From assembly GCF_009905215.1 (NCBI RefSeq), contig NZ_CP047593.1:1-64000 (forward strand): a stretch of 64,000 nt of DNA. The letters are read 5' to 3'. Below are positions 36,333 through 44,330 of this stretch, in pieces. Within the stretch, counting starts at the first letter, position 1. Every line of letters begins with the position of its first letter. Made by a program: the position numbers and the translations under genes. Under the pieces are notes generated by a model. It ran no database searches. It saw only the letters and a program-made list of their open reading frames with translations, and was not told where the DNA came from. This DNA comes from Tichowtungia aerotolerans (lineage in GTDB: Bacteria > Verrucomicrobiota > Kiritimatiellia > Kiritimatiellales > Tichowtungiaceae).

Positions 36333-37393
36333 TCGTTCATCTCCACGCTGAATGCACCAATATTTTCTGGAATCAGTTCGAGAGTTCCTTTGTAGGCAAC
36401 CAGCGGCGCTGTCACCCGCAACCTCACGCCTTCTTCGAGCGCGTCACGTTCTTCTCCGGACACTTTTTTATCCCAGAACAGAACAGCCATATCGCCGGTT
36501 TCATCGCGAATGGGATAGCATACTCCACCGGGAATGGAGCGCGGTTCGCCAAGTGTTCCGGTGACTGTAAAAACAGCTCCTTCCTGCTCGGCTCTAATGT
36601 CGGCAATCGATGCCTTAATCGGCATCTGTGCCTCGGGCACTTCATGCAGATCCGCGTCGTCCCATACTTTCAACTGCACCTTGCCTTTATAAACATCCAC
36701 CTTGCCGGATGCGCTGATTATTTTTCCAGGCATCGGAAGAGTTTTTTCCAATTTCTGAAAAACCTTGTCCCAAAAGACAACCTCCAGTTCTGCGCCGTCC
36801 CGTTCCAGCGTCAGCACATAGGGAGCTTTCGAGCCGGGACCCGGGATTTGAATATTTCTGAGTGTTCCGACGATCGAAATCCGTTCATCTTTCTGCGCGG
36901 CGGACACCTCCGCCAGCGGCACCGGGTTCAACATGATTGCAGAGGATGTATCTGAACGTTTGCGCTGCAAGATCATCTGGTCGGCAGACTGCATCCGGAG
37001 TTTAATCTCCTGATCCGCGCTGACGCTGAGACTGCCGGCCACTTCGACCCGATCGCCGACATACGGCAGGCGGCCCGCACGCTGGAGGGCTTCGGCCTGC
37101 GCCCGCCCCCCCATGACGGCGATGTCCCCGCTACCGTCGTTCAGGGTAAAAACAACTCCACCGGATTTGAATACGTAGGCGTCGCGAATGACCTCGCCGG
37201 TGATACGCACATAGGCAAAGTTCATGGCCGGATTGATTTCCGCCACCTTTACCACAGGAATATCGCGATGGATGGAATAGAAATAGAGCAGGATCAGGCC
37301 CGCCACAGCCAAGATAACCGAAGCCAATTGAAGCACCCGCACTCGAAGCGGACGTTTTACCTGCGGACCGTAAACCGGGTAATCATCACCCAT
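36329..37393 (-). CDS. Membrane-anchored multi-OB-fold protein
   Basis: A 354-residue protein with one N-terminal membrane helix (about 20-42, VLQLASVILAVAGLILLYFY) and, beyond it, about three OB-fold modules: NFAYVRITGEVIRDAYVFKSGGVVFTLND, ERISIVGTLRNIQI ... APYVLTLERDG, and GAVFTVTGTLGEPRSIPGG. OB modules of this kind occur in nucleic-acid-binding and ligand-binding exported proteins. It overlaps the TctA-like gene. Two degenerate dyads lie within it. Ligand unknown. Confidence 0.7.
   Translation of the reverse strand: MGDDYPVYGPQVKRPLRVRVLQLASVILAVAGLILLYFYSIHRDIPVVKVAEINPAMNFAYVRITGEVIRDAYVFKSGGVVFTLNDGSGDIAVMGGRAQAEALQRAGRLPYVGDRVEVAGSLSVSADQEIKLRMQSADQMILQRKRSDTSSAIMLNPVPLAEVSAAQKDERISIVGTLRNIQIPGPGSKAPYVLTLERDGAELEVVFWDKVFQKLEKTLPMPGKIISASGKVDVYKGKVQLKVWDDADLHEVPEAQMPIKASIADIRAEQEGAVFTVTGTLGEPRSIPGGVCYPIRDETGDMAVLFWDKKVSGEERDALEEGVRLRVTAPLVAYKGTLELIPENIGAFSVEMNE
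36723..36761. repeat. Two degenerate dyads 22 bp apart
   Basis: TTTCCAG-GCA-TCGGAAG (36723) and TTTCCAA-TTT-CTGAAAA (36745), in the OB-fold gene. Confidence 0.5.
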
Positions 37394-37407
37394 CCTGTTT
37401 CTTTCCT

Positions 37408-38340
37408 TTAGAAGGCCCCGAAAACCACAGAGCTGAAGGTTGTAACCGGCGAGGTTTCACGCATGTCATCAATCGCGGCGCGCAGCTCTTCGAACAGCTT
37501 CTGCGCTTCGACATACATCTGATCGTCTTCCATCAGCTTGCCGAGAGTCCCCTCACCGGACCTGATTTTCTCTGTAATTTCGCGAATATTTGCAGCGGCA
37601 CTGGAAACGTCGGCATACAGTGCGTCATCTTCGGACAGAAGTCTGCCCAGCGTTCCTTTTCCATTCACTAGACGTTCGCTGACATCGCTCAAATTGGCAA
37701 CCGTCTTCTGAACGTCGTTATAAATTGTCTCGTCCTGAATCAGCTTTCCGATGGTTCCCTCTCCATTCGAGAGTTTGGCACTGATGACATTCAGGTTATC
37801 CACCATCGTTTTCAGTGATTTATACATTTCATCATCTGAAAGAAGACGACCCAAGGTACCTTCTCCAGCGGTCACTTTCCGGGTCATTGCCTTAAACTCA
37901 CCGACGGCATCACCCAGCTCCTGCAGAATATCAATGGGTTCATCCCCCATAATGGTCGTACTGGGAGGAAGTGCCGGAGCTCCCAGCGGTCCTTCATAGA
38001 GTTTCAGCAGTTTACCACCCAGCATAGACGATGCCACCACTTCCACTTTATAACCCTCTCGGAATTCCACCGGAACTTCGAGATCGCTTTCGACGATCAC
38101 GTGATTGTTCTCCAGATAAGTGGCTTTGACAATCCCCACCTTGGTGCCGCGCAGAAACACATTGTCGCCTTCGCGCAACCCACCGACCTCTGAGAAGATG
38201 ACCCTAACTGGATATTTTTTCTGCAGAAAGTTCTGTCGGCTGAGCACGATGGTGAAAACTCCCAGAGCAATCAGGATTACAAACATAAACATCCCGACAA
38301 GGACTTCAATACTCAGGTCTTTTTTGTATTTATCAGGCAT
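37408..38340 (-). CDS. mlaD: MlaD-family MCE protein with GEGTLG repeats
   Basis: A 310-residue lipid-binding subunit of a phospholipid transport system. One N-terminal membrane helix (LVGMFMFVILIALGVFTIVL) leads into the MCE domain (VRVIFSEVGGLREGDNVFLRGTKVGIV, residues about 43-115). The C-terminal half has four copies of a G(E/K)GT(L/I)G(R/K)L motif followed by an acidic patch and Tyr (GEGTLGRLLSDDEMY, GEGTIGKLIQDETIY, GKGTLGRLLSEDDALY, GEGTLGKLMEDDQMY). It is encoded with the ATPase and permease, overlapping mlaF by eight bases. Confidence 0.93.
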   Translation of the reverse strand: MPDKYKKDLSIEVLVGMFMFVILIALGVFTIVLSRQNFLQKKYPVRVIFSEVGGLREGDNVFLRGTKVGIVKATYLENNHVIVESDLEVPVEFREGYKVEVVASSMLGGKLLKLYEGPLGAPALPPSTTIMGDEPIDILQELGDAVGEFKAMTRKVTAGEGTLGRLLSDDEMYKSLKTMVDNLNVISAKLSNGEGTIGKLIQDETIYNDVQKTVANLSDVSERLVNGKGTLGRLLSEDDALYADVSSAAANIREITEKIRSGEGTLGKLMEDDQMYVEAQKLFEELRAAIDDMRETSPVTTFSSVVFGAF

Positions 38341-39103
38341 GATTCTTCATTCCTTTCTCCCATTCCCCTCGACGGGTGATGTACTGGGACTCGAGGAACC
38401 GCTGAACGGTCTCATTTTTTGATTCTATAAATTCTTCAGGGGTAGCGTTTTCAACTATTCTTCCACCGTCAATCATCATAATACGCGTGCCGATGGCCAG
38501 AGCGCTGTGCAGATCGTGCGTCACCACCACACTGGTAATGCCCAGTTCATTGCGAAGGTTTTCGATCAGTCCGTCAATCAGGCGCGATGTGACCGGATCG
38601 AGGCCGGATGTCGGCTCGTCGTAAAGAATAATCTCCGGATTCATTACGATGGCCCGCGCCAGCCCAACTCTTTTCTGCATTCCGCCGGACAGGTCGGAAG
38701 GATATTTATCAACCGCTTCCTGCATATTCAGCAGACTCAGTTTTTCGAGGACGGTTTTTTCGATTTCCTCTTCGCTCATTTTGGTGTGCTCACGCAAAGG
38801 CAAAGCGACATTCTCAAACACCGTTAACCACTGCAGCAGCGCCGCGCCTTGGAAAAGCACACCAAACCGGCCGCGAATCCGCGCCAGCTCCGGCCCGCTG
38901 GCGGAACTGATTACATCGTCGCCGATGCGCACAGTTCCGCTGTCCGGAACCAACAGCTGCACCATGTGCTTCAGCGTCACACTTTTTCCTGCGCCCGACA
39001 GACCGACCACAACAAACGTCTCCCCCTTCGGAACCTCAAAAGAGACTCCGTCGAGGACAGTCTTTCTGCCCAGCTTTTTCGTTACATTTTCGAACTTGAT
39101 CAT
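38333..39103 (-). CDS. mlaF: MlaF-type ABC ATPase
   Basis: A 256-residue ABC ATPase for phospholipid transport. Walker A reads VVGLSGAGKSVTLKH, signature LSGGMQKRVGLARA, Walker B IILYDEPTSGLDP, switch VVTHDLHSAL. The start at 39103 gives the family N-terminus MIKFENVTKKLGRK and overlaps the mlaE stop; codons further upstream are not family-like. MlaF powers lipid movement through MlaE and MlaD between the membranes. Confidence 0.95.
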   Translation of the reverse strand: MIKFENVTKKLGRKTVLDGVSFEVPKGETFVVVGLSGAGKSVTLKHMVQLLVPDSGTVRIGDDVISSASGPELARIRGRFGVLFQGAALLQWLTVFENVALPLREHTKMSEEEIEKTVLEKLSLLNMQEAVDKYPSDLSGGMQKRVGLARAIVMNPEIILYDEPTSGLDPVTSRLIDGLIENLRNELGITSVVVTHDLHSALAIGTRIMMIDGGRIVENATPEEFIESKNETVQRFLESQYITRRGEWEKGMKNHA

Positions 39104-39930
39104 ATGTAAAACAGCCGTGTAATCATGTAGCCGACAATCAGGATCAGCAGAAAAGAGATAATCACAGTGCGGCGGGTGGCCCGTCCCACCCCAACGGCCC
39201 CTTCGGAAGTCGTCAGCCCCTGATGACACGCGACCGTAGCGATAATGACTCCGAAGACCAACGCCTTAAGCAGGCCGACATACAAATCCTTATTCTCGGC
39301 ATAGCGGGTGGCGTTGTCGAGATAAGCCTGAAATGCCACACCGAGCTGAGTGGAACCGACAACACCGCCGCCAAAAATCCCGATCAGATTGGTATAAATC
39401 GTCAGAATCGGCATCATCACCGCCAAAGCAACCAGCCGCGGCATCACCAGAAAACGATGGGGGTCAATCGACATCACCTCAAGCGCGGCGATTTCTTCCG
39501 AGACAGTCATCGTCCCAAGCTGAGCGGCAATTGCGGACCCGACACTGGCTGCAATAATCAGGCCGGTCATAAACGGTCCCATTTCGCGAATCATCGAAAC
39601 CGCCACCGCAGAACCGATGAATTCCTCCTGCCCATAGCGGCGCAGCTCCAGGCCGGTCTGCAACGCCAGGATCATTCCCGTGAACATGGCCACCACCGTA
39701 ATTACCCCCAGGCTCTTAATTCCGGTGATATACAGCTGCATGGATGTCTCATACCGGGCGCGCGGGCGCCAAAGGGTCCGGATATAAAGCGTGGAAGAAG
39801 CCAGCATAATCAGGGCCTGCCCCATCTCGTGACAGGCCATCAGAATAATCCGACCCAGCCGCCGGAACGACCGGATCGGAAGATCCAGATAACTCATTCG
39901 CTCCCGATGTTCTGACGCTGTAACCTTCAT
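39100..39930 (-). CDS. mlaE: MlaE-type lipid ABC permease
   Basis: A 276-residue permease of the MlaE family: KSLGVITVVAMFTGMILALQTGLELRRYGQEEFIG, VSMIREMGPFMTGLIIAASVGSAIAAQLGTM and SEEIAALEVMSIDPHRFLVMPR are diagnostic. About five or six membrane helices. It begins the Mla transport gene set here and overlaps mlaF (ATGA). Its start shares a base with the stop of the aromatic repeat gene. A start at the internal MSYLDLPIRS is possible. Confidence 0.95.
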   Translation of the reverse strand: MKVTASEHRERMSYLDLPIRSFRRLGRIILMACHEMGQALIMLASSTLYIRTLWRPRARYETSMQLYITGIKSLGVITVVAMFTGMILALQTGLELRRYGQEEFIGSAVAVSMIREMGPFMTGLIIAASVGSAIAAQLGTMTVSEEIAALEVMSIDPHRFLVMPRLVALAVMMPILTIYTNLIGIFGGGVVGSTQLGVAFQAYLDNATRYAENKDLYVGLLKALVFGVIIATVACHQGLTTSEGAVGVGRATRRTVIISFLLILIVGYMITRLFYI

Positions 39931-41225
39931 TATTTTCCTAAACTAAACCAAAAGATTTTCATTTTTTTCGAATCGCCGTCCTTTTTATACCCGAGTAAAC
40001 CTTTCAGTAAAGCCCATTCGGATCGCTCCGCTTCCGGTTCTTTTTCGCTGTTCCAGATGAACCATAACATGTCTTTTTTGACCAGCCCGTCATCATTCGT
40101 TTGTTTATAAAGCGTCCAAAGCGGCGACCAGTTTCGTTCGATCGGAGCAGAGTCCAGCGGCCACAGCTCCAGCATCCGAAATCGCGATTGATCGCCCGCC
40201 CGCTTCCAGCTCATCAACGGCCAGATTTTCCATCCCGTGGAAACTTCGTCCCACTCCTCTTCCGGCACCTCCGGCTCCGGCAGCTTTTTGGACTGCCAAT
40301 AGAAAAACGGCAGCGCCAGTTTGCGGTTCACCTGCAGATGTTCCTGCCGGGTGTTTTCCGACCACAGGAGAGGCCAGAGCGCAAAACGACGGTCAATTCG
40401 TCCGCCCGCCTCCAGTTTGCGGCCCCACAACGGCCAGACAAACAACTTATCGAGCTGCTCACTTTTCACTTTCTGAATGAACGGCCACGGACACAGAAGG
40501 CGGTCTTCGCGCTCTCCATCCGTGAAACGGAAAAACGGCGGAATCACCCACCAGGTGCTTTCTTTATCCAGTTTACTGCGCCCGAGAATTGGAAAGAGAA
40601 TCCACGACTTTCCGGAGTCCCCGGGATAAAAATATTCTGCCGATGTCCAGAACGGCCACAGGACAAATTTTTTCTCATACTGATTCTCGAGCACCGTTTT
40701 TCCAACGATTGGAAAAACCCGATCGCGCTGAATGCCGTCGCCGCGTGTGTGCGAATAGATGGGCCACAGAACACTGGTGGTTTTCACCTCATTGATCTGC
40801 GATTTCCCGAACATTGGAAAAAGCACAAACATGATTTTGTCGCGCCCGAGGAACTCGTGAATGGTTCCGCCCAGAGGGAACAGCGCGAAATAATTTTCGC
40901 CGTTGACATCCCGACCCTGAAAATAGATTGGCAGCAGCCAGTTGCGATCGCGCGGCAATTCCGAATCGGTCGCAAAATTATGCGTCCACCAAAAAAGAAA
41001 CGCCCGGGAAGATTCTTCATTTTTGAACGATTTGCGCAAATAAAGCGGCCAGAGATAGTCCTGAATGGTTCCTTCCTCCAGCTCCGTTTTGGAATAGAAT
41101 GGACGCACTGCAAAAAACGAACCTTCTTCTGTCTGAAGGCGATCGTAAAACGGATACAAATCAGCAACCGCGGTGAAGCAGAACAGCACTCCCATCAATC
41201 CTATCAAATGACCTTTTCGAAACAT
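39930..41225 (-). CDS. Exported aromatic-repeat protein of the Mla operon
   Basis: A 431-residue protein with a hydrophobic N-terminus (HLIGLMGVLFCFTAVADLYPFY), a likely signal peptide. I do not know its family. The body is made of short alternating units around W/F-P motifs: LWPLYLR, LLPIYFQGR, LFPLGG, LFPMFGK, LWPIYSH, VFPIVGK, LWPFWTS, LFPILGR, VIPPFFR, PWPFIQK, VWPLWGR, LWPLLWS, IWPLMSW, LWPLDSA. The regular 25-45 residue period suggests a beta-rich repeat fold, perhaps a barrel. It directly precedes mlaE and is probably co-transcribed, so an outer-membrane or periplasmic partner is possible. It has at least one exact dyad repeat. Confidence 0.7.
   Translation of the reverse strand: MFRKGHLIGLMGVLFCFTAVADLYPFYDRLQTEEGSFFAVRPFYSKTELEEGTIQDYLWPLYLRKSFKNEESSRAFLFWWTHNFATDSELPRDRNWLLPIYFQGRDVNGENYFALFPLGGTIHEFLGRDKIMFVLFPMFGKSQINEVKTTSVLWPIYSHTRGDGIQRDRVFPIVGKTVLENQYEKKFVLWPFWTSAEYFYPGDSGKSWILFPILGRSKLDKESTWWVIPPFFRFTDGEREDRLLCPWPFIQKVKSEQLDKLFVWPLWGRKLEAGGRIDRRFALWPLLWSENTRQEHLQVNRKLALPFFYWQSKKLPEPEVPEEEWDEVSTGWKIWPLMSWKRAGDQSRFRMLELWPLDSAPIERNWSPLWTLYKQTNDDGLVKKDMLWFIWNSEKEPEAERSEWALLKGLLGYKKDGDSKKMKIFWFSLGK
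40699..40715. repeat. Dyad repeat, exact, in aromatic-repeat gene
   Basis: TTTCCAA-CGA-TTGGAAA extended to 23 bp (GTTTTT...AAAAAC), translated as FPIVGK. A degenerate copy (TTCCCGA-ACA-TTGGAAA) follows at 40804, 105 bp on, and another (TTTCCAT-CCC-GTGGAAA) is at 40227. Confidence 0.88.
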
Positions 41226-41505
41226 AACCAGTCGACGCTACCAGAAGCCTTTCTCTGGTGAAAACCCTTTTGCACATTCTCGCGTCGAAAATGCAGAATC
41301 TCTTCTTTGAGGTCACTGCCCAAAACCAGGCCCCATTCTCCTTACAACCGTTTTCAATCTGAAAAAATCACATCAGGACACGCAATGAAAACAAACCCTG
41401 CCCTTCTACTGTCTTGGATGACCGGTCTGATCTGCCCCGAGAATACACCGGAATGTTTAAAATAAACATTCCAGCAGAACATAGCCCTGTCTTCTTTGCC
41501 CTGAT
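41226..41505. other. Intergenic stretch without a gene
   Basis: About 280 bp; I see no convincing gene, terminator or repeat in it. A short direct pair around AATGTTTAAAATAAACATT (41452-41470) forms a small palindrome that might be a terminator or operator for the MIF-like gene. Confidence 0.4.
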
Positions 41506-41841
41506 TTATCCAAAAAGCGAGCTGTTCCATCCCCATTGACTGGCGGGAACTTCAGTAAAATTCAGATAAACACGATCCATTGAGATTCCAAGCGTCCCGT
41601 TAAGCAGCCTGCAGATGTTCTCAGAAAGAGCCGCATTTACCTCATGGCTGAGTCCGCCGATACTTTTGACCTCCACAAAAGCGGCATCTCCTGAAGAACC
41701 GGACATCATCAAATTCGCGGTCGTTGCACTAACCATGACATAGCTCTCCGGCTTACCAATGGTTTCCGCCAGAATCATTGAAAGAGCGGCCAGCATATCG
41801 GATGGAATTTCTGTGGGGGTTTGAATTTTAAGAAGCGGCAT
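41506..41841 (-). CDS. MIF/tautomerase superfamily protein
   Basis: A 111-residue protein of the MIF family: Pro2 follows the initiator Met (MPLLKIQTPTEI), and ETIGKPESYVMVSATTANLMMSGSSGDAAFVEVKSIGG matches the central strand-helix unit. The N-terminal proline is the catalytic base in tautomerases; the physiological substrate in bacteria is unknown. It stands alone; GAGGAGGAAAATATG is a strong ribosome site. Confidence 0.85.
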   Translation of the reverse strand: MPLLKIQTPTEIPSDMLAALSMILAETIGKPESYVMVSATTANLMMSGSSGDAAFVEVKSIGGLSHEVNAALSENICRLLNGTLGISMDRVYLNFTEVPASQWGWNSSLFG

Positions 41842-41937
41842 ATTTTCCTCCTCGTTTTAAATGCCCGAACAATACACCCTGTTCCGGAGTTGAAAAAACC
41901 GGAATCAGTGAGAAACTCATCTGAAAAGGAACAGATT

Positions 41938-43104
41938 ATGAAAAAACCGGTTGTGGTTTATATTGCAGGAGAACGACAGCACGCAGGAAAAACCGTGTCC
42001 AGCCTCGGAATCATTTCCGCGCTGTGCAAAGTGGTTGCCCCGAAAGATATCGGATACTTCAAACCCGTCGGACAGGAAATGGTCACGCTGCCGTCCGGAG
42101 AGCGCATCGACAAAGACGTTCGCATTGTTCAGGAATTCACCGAACTGGACATGCCGAACCTGGGACTGCTCTCCCCGGTTCGAGTCGGCGACGGTGTTAC
42201 GCGCGACTATCTGGCCTGCGATCACCCCGGAAAACGCACCGAAGCCTACGAAAAAGCGATCGTACAAACCATGGAGCATCTGTCGAACAAACGGCTGATT
42301 ATTGCAGAAGGGACCGGTCATCCCGGCGTCGGCGCGGTTGTCGGACTCTCGAATGCCCGCGTTTCCAACCTGCTTCATGCCAAAATCCTCTACCTGGTCG
42401 GCGGCGGCATCGGCAAACCGCTCGACGAACTGGAAGTCGACCTCTCCTATTTTTCCCACAAAAAAAGCCGCGTCGCCGGAATTCTGTTCAACAAAGTTCT
42501 GCCCAACAAAACAGATATGATGAAATCTGTACTTTCAGAACCGGCCATCAACCGGATCTTCCCGGAGTGGGACCCGTCATTGAAAATTTTCGGCTACATG
42601 CCGCAGGTCCAATATCTCAACAACCCGTCCATGCAGCTGGTCAGCGGAAGTTTTAAAACCTGCCAACGGATGAATGAACAAAACATTGAGCGCTGGCAGA
42701 AGCCCTGCCGACAGGTCAACGTCGTTTCCCAGGGCAGCGAATCATTCATTGCCAAAGAGCATCTGAAAGCCCGCGACATCGCTGTACTCGGCGCCGGATC
42801 CCATTGCCGCCTGCAGCGCATCATCGATTTCGACCGAGCTCTTGAGGGAGACAATCTCGGAGGCATCATCCTCAACTGCGCCAATGACAACATGCCGGAT
42901 GAAAAAGCCCTTGCGATGGTACGAGAAAGCGGCATCCCGACACTGATCGTTCCGGACGACGCCGGAGCCGTCGACCAGACATGCTACAAATGCTTTGTCA
43001 ACACCAAGCTGCAGCTCTACGACCGCCAGAAACATGAAGCCATCGAACAGCTCTTCGCCGAACACTTTGACGCCGAGCGCTTCGTTCGAACGATCGGACT
43101 GTAA
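41938..43104 (+). CDS. BioD-like P-loop plus DRTGG domain protein
   Basis: A 388-residue protein. The N-terminal part is a dethiobiotin-synthetase-like P-loop domain (VVYIAGERQHAGKTVSSLGII, with a loop resembling GxxxxxGKT), and the C-terminal part carries a DRTGG-type regulatory domain (IILNCANDNMPDEKALAMVRESGIPTLIVPDD). The same pair of domains is found at the N-terminus of some phosphotransacetylases, but no acetyltransferase domain follows. Function unknown; nucleotide sensing is possible. ATG 41938 follows AAAAGGAACAGATT. Confidence 0.75.
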   Translation: MKKPVVVYIAGERQHAGKTVSSLGIISALCKVVAPKDIGYFKPVGQEMVTLPSGERIDKDVRIVQEFTELDMPNLGLLSPVRVGDGVTRDYLACDHPGKRTEAYEKAIVQTMEHLSNKRLIIAEGTGHPGVGAVVGLSNARVSNLLHAKILYLVGGGIGKPLDELEVDLSYFSHKKSRVAGILFNKVLPNKTDMMKSVLSEPAINRIFPEWDPSLKIFGYMPQVQYLNNPSMQLVSGSFKTCQRMNEQNIERWQKPCRQVNVVSQGSESFIAKEHLKARDIAVLGAGSHCRLQRIIDFDRALEGDNLGGIILNCANDNMPDEKALAMVRESGIPTLIVPDDAGAVDQTCYKCFVNTKLQLYDRQKHEAIEQLFAEHFDAERFVRTIGL

Positions 43105-43151
43105 GACAGAAAAGCCGTGAGTTTCGTCGCACTGATCATTACCTTCACACC

Positions 43152-44330
43152 ATGAGAATTCACGTTATTGGAATCGGCGGGTGCGGAATGAACGGCGTCG
43201 CACAGCTCGCGGCGCACGCCGGATATCGCGTAAGCGGCTCGGACCGCGCAACCGGCCTCGACATTTTCCAAACATTGGAAAAACAGGGAATCGACATTGT
43301 TCCGCAGGACGGCTCCGGCATTCTGAAAGACACCGATTTTGTCGTCTACAGCACCGCCATCGAACAGGGAAACCCTGACCTTGAGAAGGCCCAGTCATTG
43401 GGCATCCCTCTTTTGCATCGCTCCGAAATGCTGGCCAAGCTGTGCAAAGGCAACGAGGTCATCGCCATCGCCGGAACGGCCGGAAAATCGACCGTTACCG
43501 GACTGCTCGGCCATATTTTCCAATGCATGGAAAAAGATCCGACCGTCTACTGCGGCGCAGCAATCAACAACTTCGGCTCGTCGGTTCGCTTCGGCTCTAA
43601 AGGCGGTCCATGGATCATCGAAGTCGACGAAAGCGACAAGTCGTTCCTCCATTTTTACCCGGCGCACGCAATCATCACCAACATTGCCGAAGACCATTTT
43701 GAACTTCCCGAACTCCGAAAGCTGTTCACCCAGTTTGAAGAACAGGTTGCCGGAACCCTCATCAAACAGCCGGAACGGTTCGAGTGCCCTTCTCCGCTGA
43801 TCGGCAGGCACAACATTGAAAATGTGAACAATGCGCTGACGCTTTGCAAAGCGCTCGGGCTCGATATGCAGAAATGTATTGAAGCAATTGCTTCCTTCAA
43901 AGGAATTGAGCGACGACTGGAGCGGCACGGCGACTACGTGATCGACGACTTCGCGCACAGTCCGATCAAGATTGAAGCCGCACTCGAAGCTGTCTCCGAA
44001 GTCTGGCCTTCGTTCAACGCCGTCTGGCGTCCGCACGGCTTCACCCCTCTGTTCCAGGGACTCAACGGATTCACTGCAGCATTCGCCACTGAAAAGGCGC
44101 AACGTGCTTTCATTCTGCCGGTTTATTATGCCGGGGGGACTGTGAACAAAAAAATCACGTCGGAACAGTTTGTTGAGAAGCTTCAAGCCGCCGGCGTGCC
44201 GGCGGAATTTGTTCCGGATTTCCAATGTCTGGAAAAACGTCTGCTCGAAGACGGCCGGCCGGTTCTCCTCATGGGCGCGCGCGATCCCGAGCTGCCGAGG
44301 GTTGCCCGGCAGCTCGCGAAAAAGCTTTAA
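43152..44330 (+). CDS. mpl: Mur ligase family protein, Mpl/MurC-like
   Basis: A 392-residue ATP-dependent ligase. N-terminal Rossmann part MRIHVIGIGGCGMNGVAQLA, P-loop AIAGTAGKSTVTGLLG (GTAGKST rather than the GTHGKTT of MurC), DESDKSFLHFYPAHAIITNI and ATP domain IDDFAHSPIKIEAAL. The sequence best fits Mpl/MurC relatives; Mpl recycles murein tripeptide. No other mur genes are nearby. Three dyad repeats encode FQTLEK, FQCMEK and FQCLEK. The end overlaps the subtilase end by four bases. Confidence 0.8.
   Translation: MRIHVIGIGGCGMNGVAQLAAHAGYRVSGSDRATGLDIFQTLEKQGIDIVPQDGSGILKDTDFVVYSTAIEQGNPDLEKAQSLGIPLLHRSEMLAKLCKGNEVIAIAGTAGKSTVTGLLGHIFQCMEKDPTVYCGAAINNFGSSVRFGSKGGPWIIEVDESDKSFLHFYPAHAIITNIAEDHFELPELRKLFTQFEEQVAGTLIKQPERFECPSPLIGRHNIENVNNALTLCKALGLDMQKCIEAIASFKGIERRLERHGDYVIDDFAHSPIKIEAALEAVSEVWPSFNAVWRPHGFTPLFQGLNGFTAAFATEKAQRAFILPVYYAGGTVNKKITSEQFVEKLQAAGVPAEFVPDFQCLEKRLLEDGRPVLLMGARDPELPRVARQLAKKL
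43265..43281. repeat. Dyad repeat, exact, in mpl
   Basis: TTTCCAA-ACA-TTGGAAA, translated as FQTLEK. Confidence 0.88.
43517..43533. repeat. Dyad repeat, one mismatch, in mpl
   Basis: TTTCCAA-TGC-ATGGAAA, translated as FQCMEK, 252 bp after the first copy. Confidence 0.8.
44219..44235. repeat. Dyad repeat, one mismatch, in mpl
   Basis: TTTCCAA-TGT-CTGGAAA, translated as FQCLEK. Confidence 0.8.
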
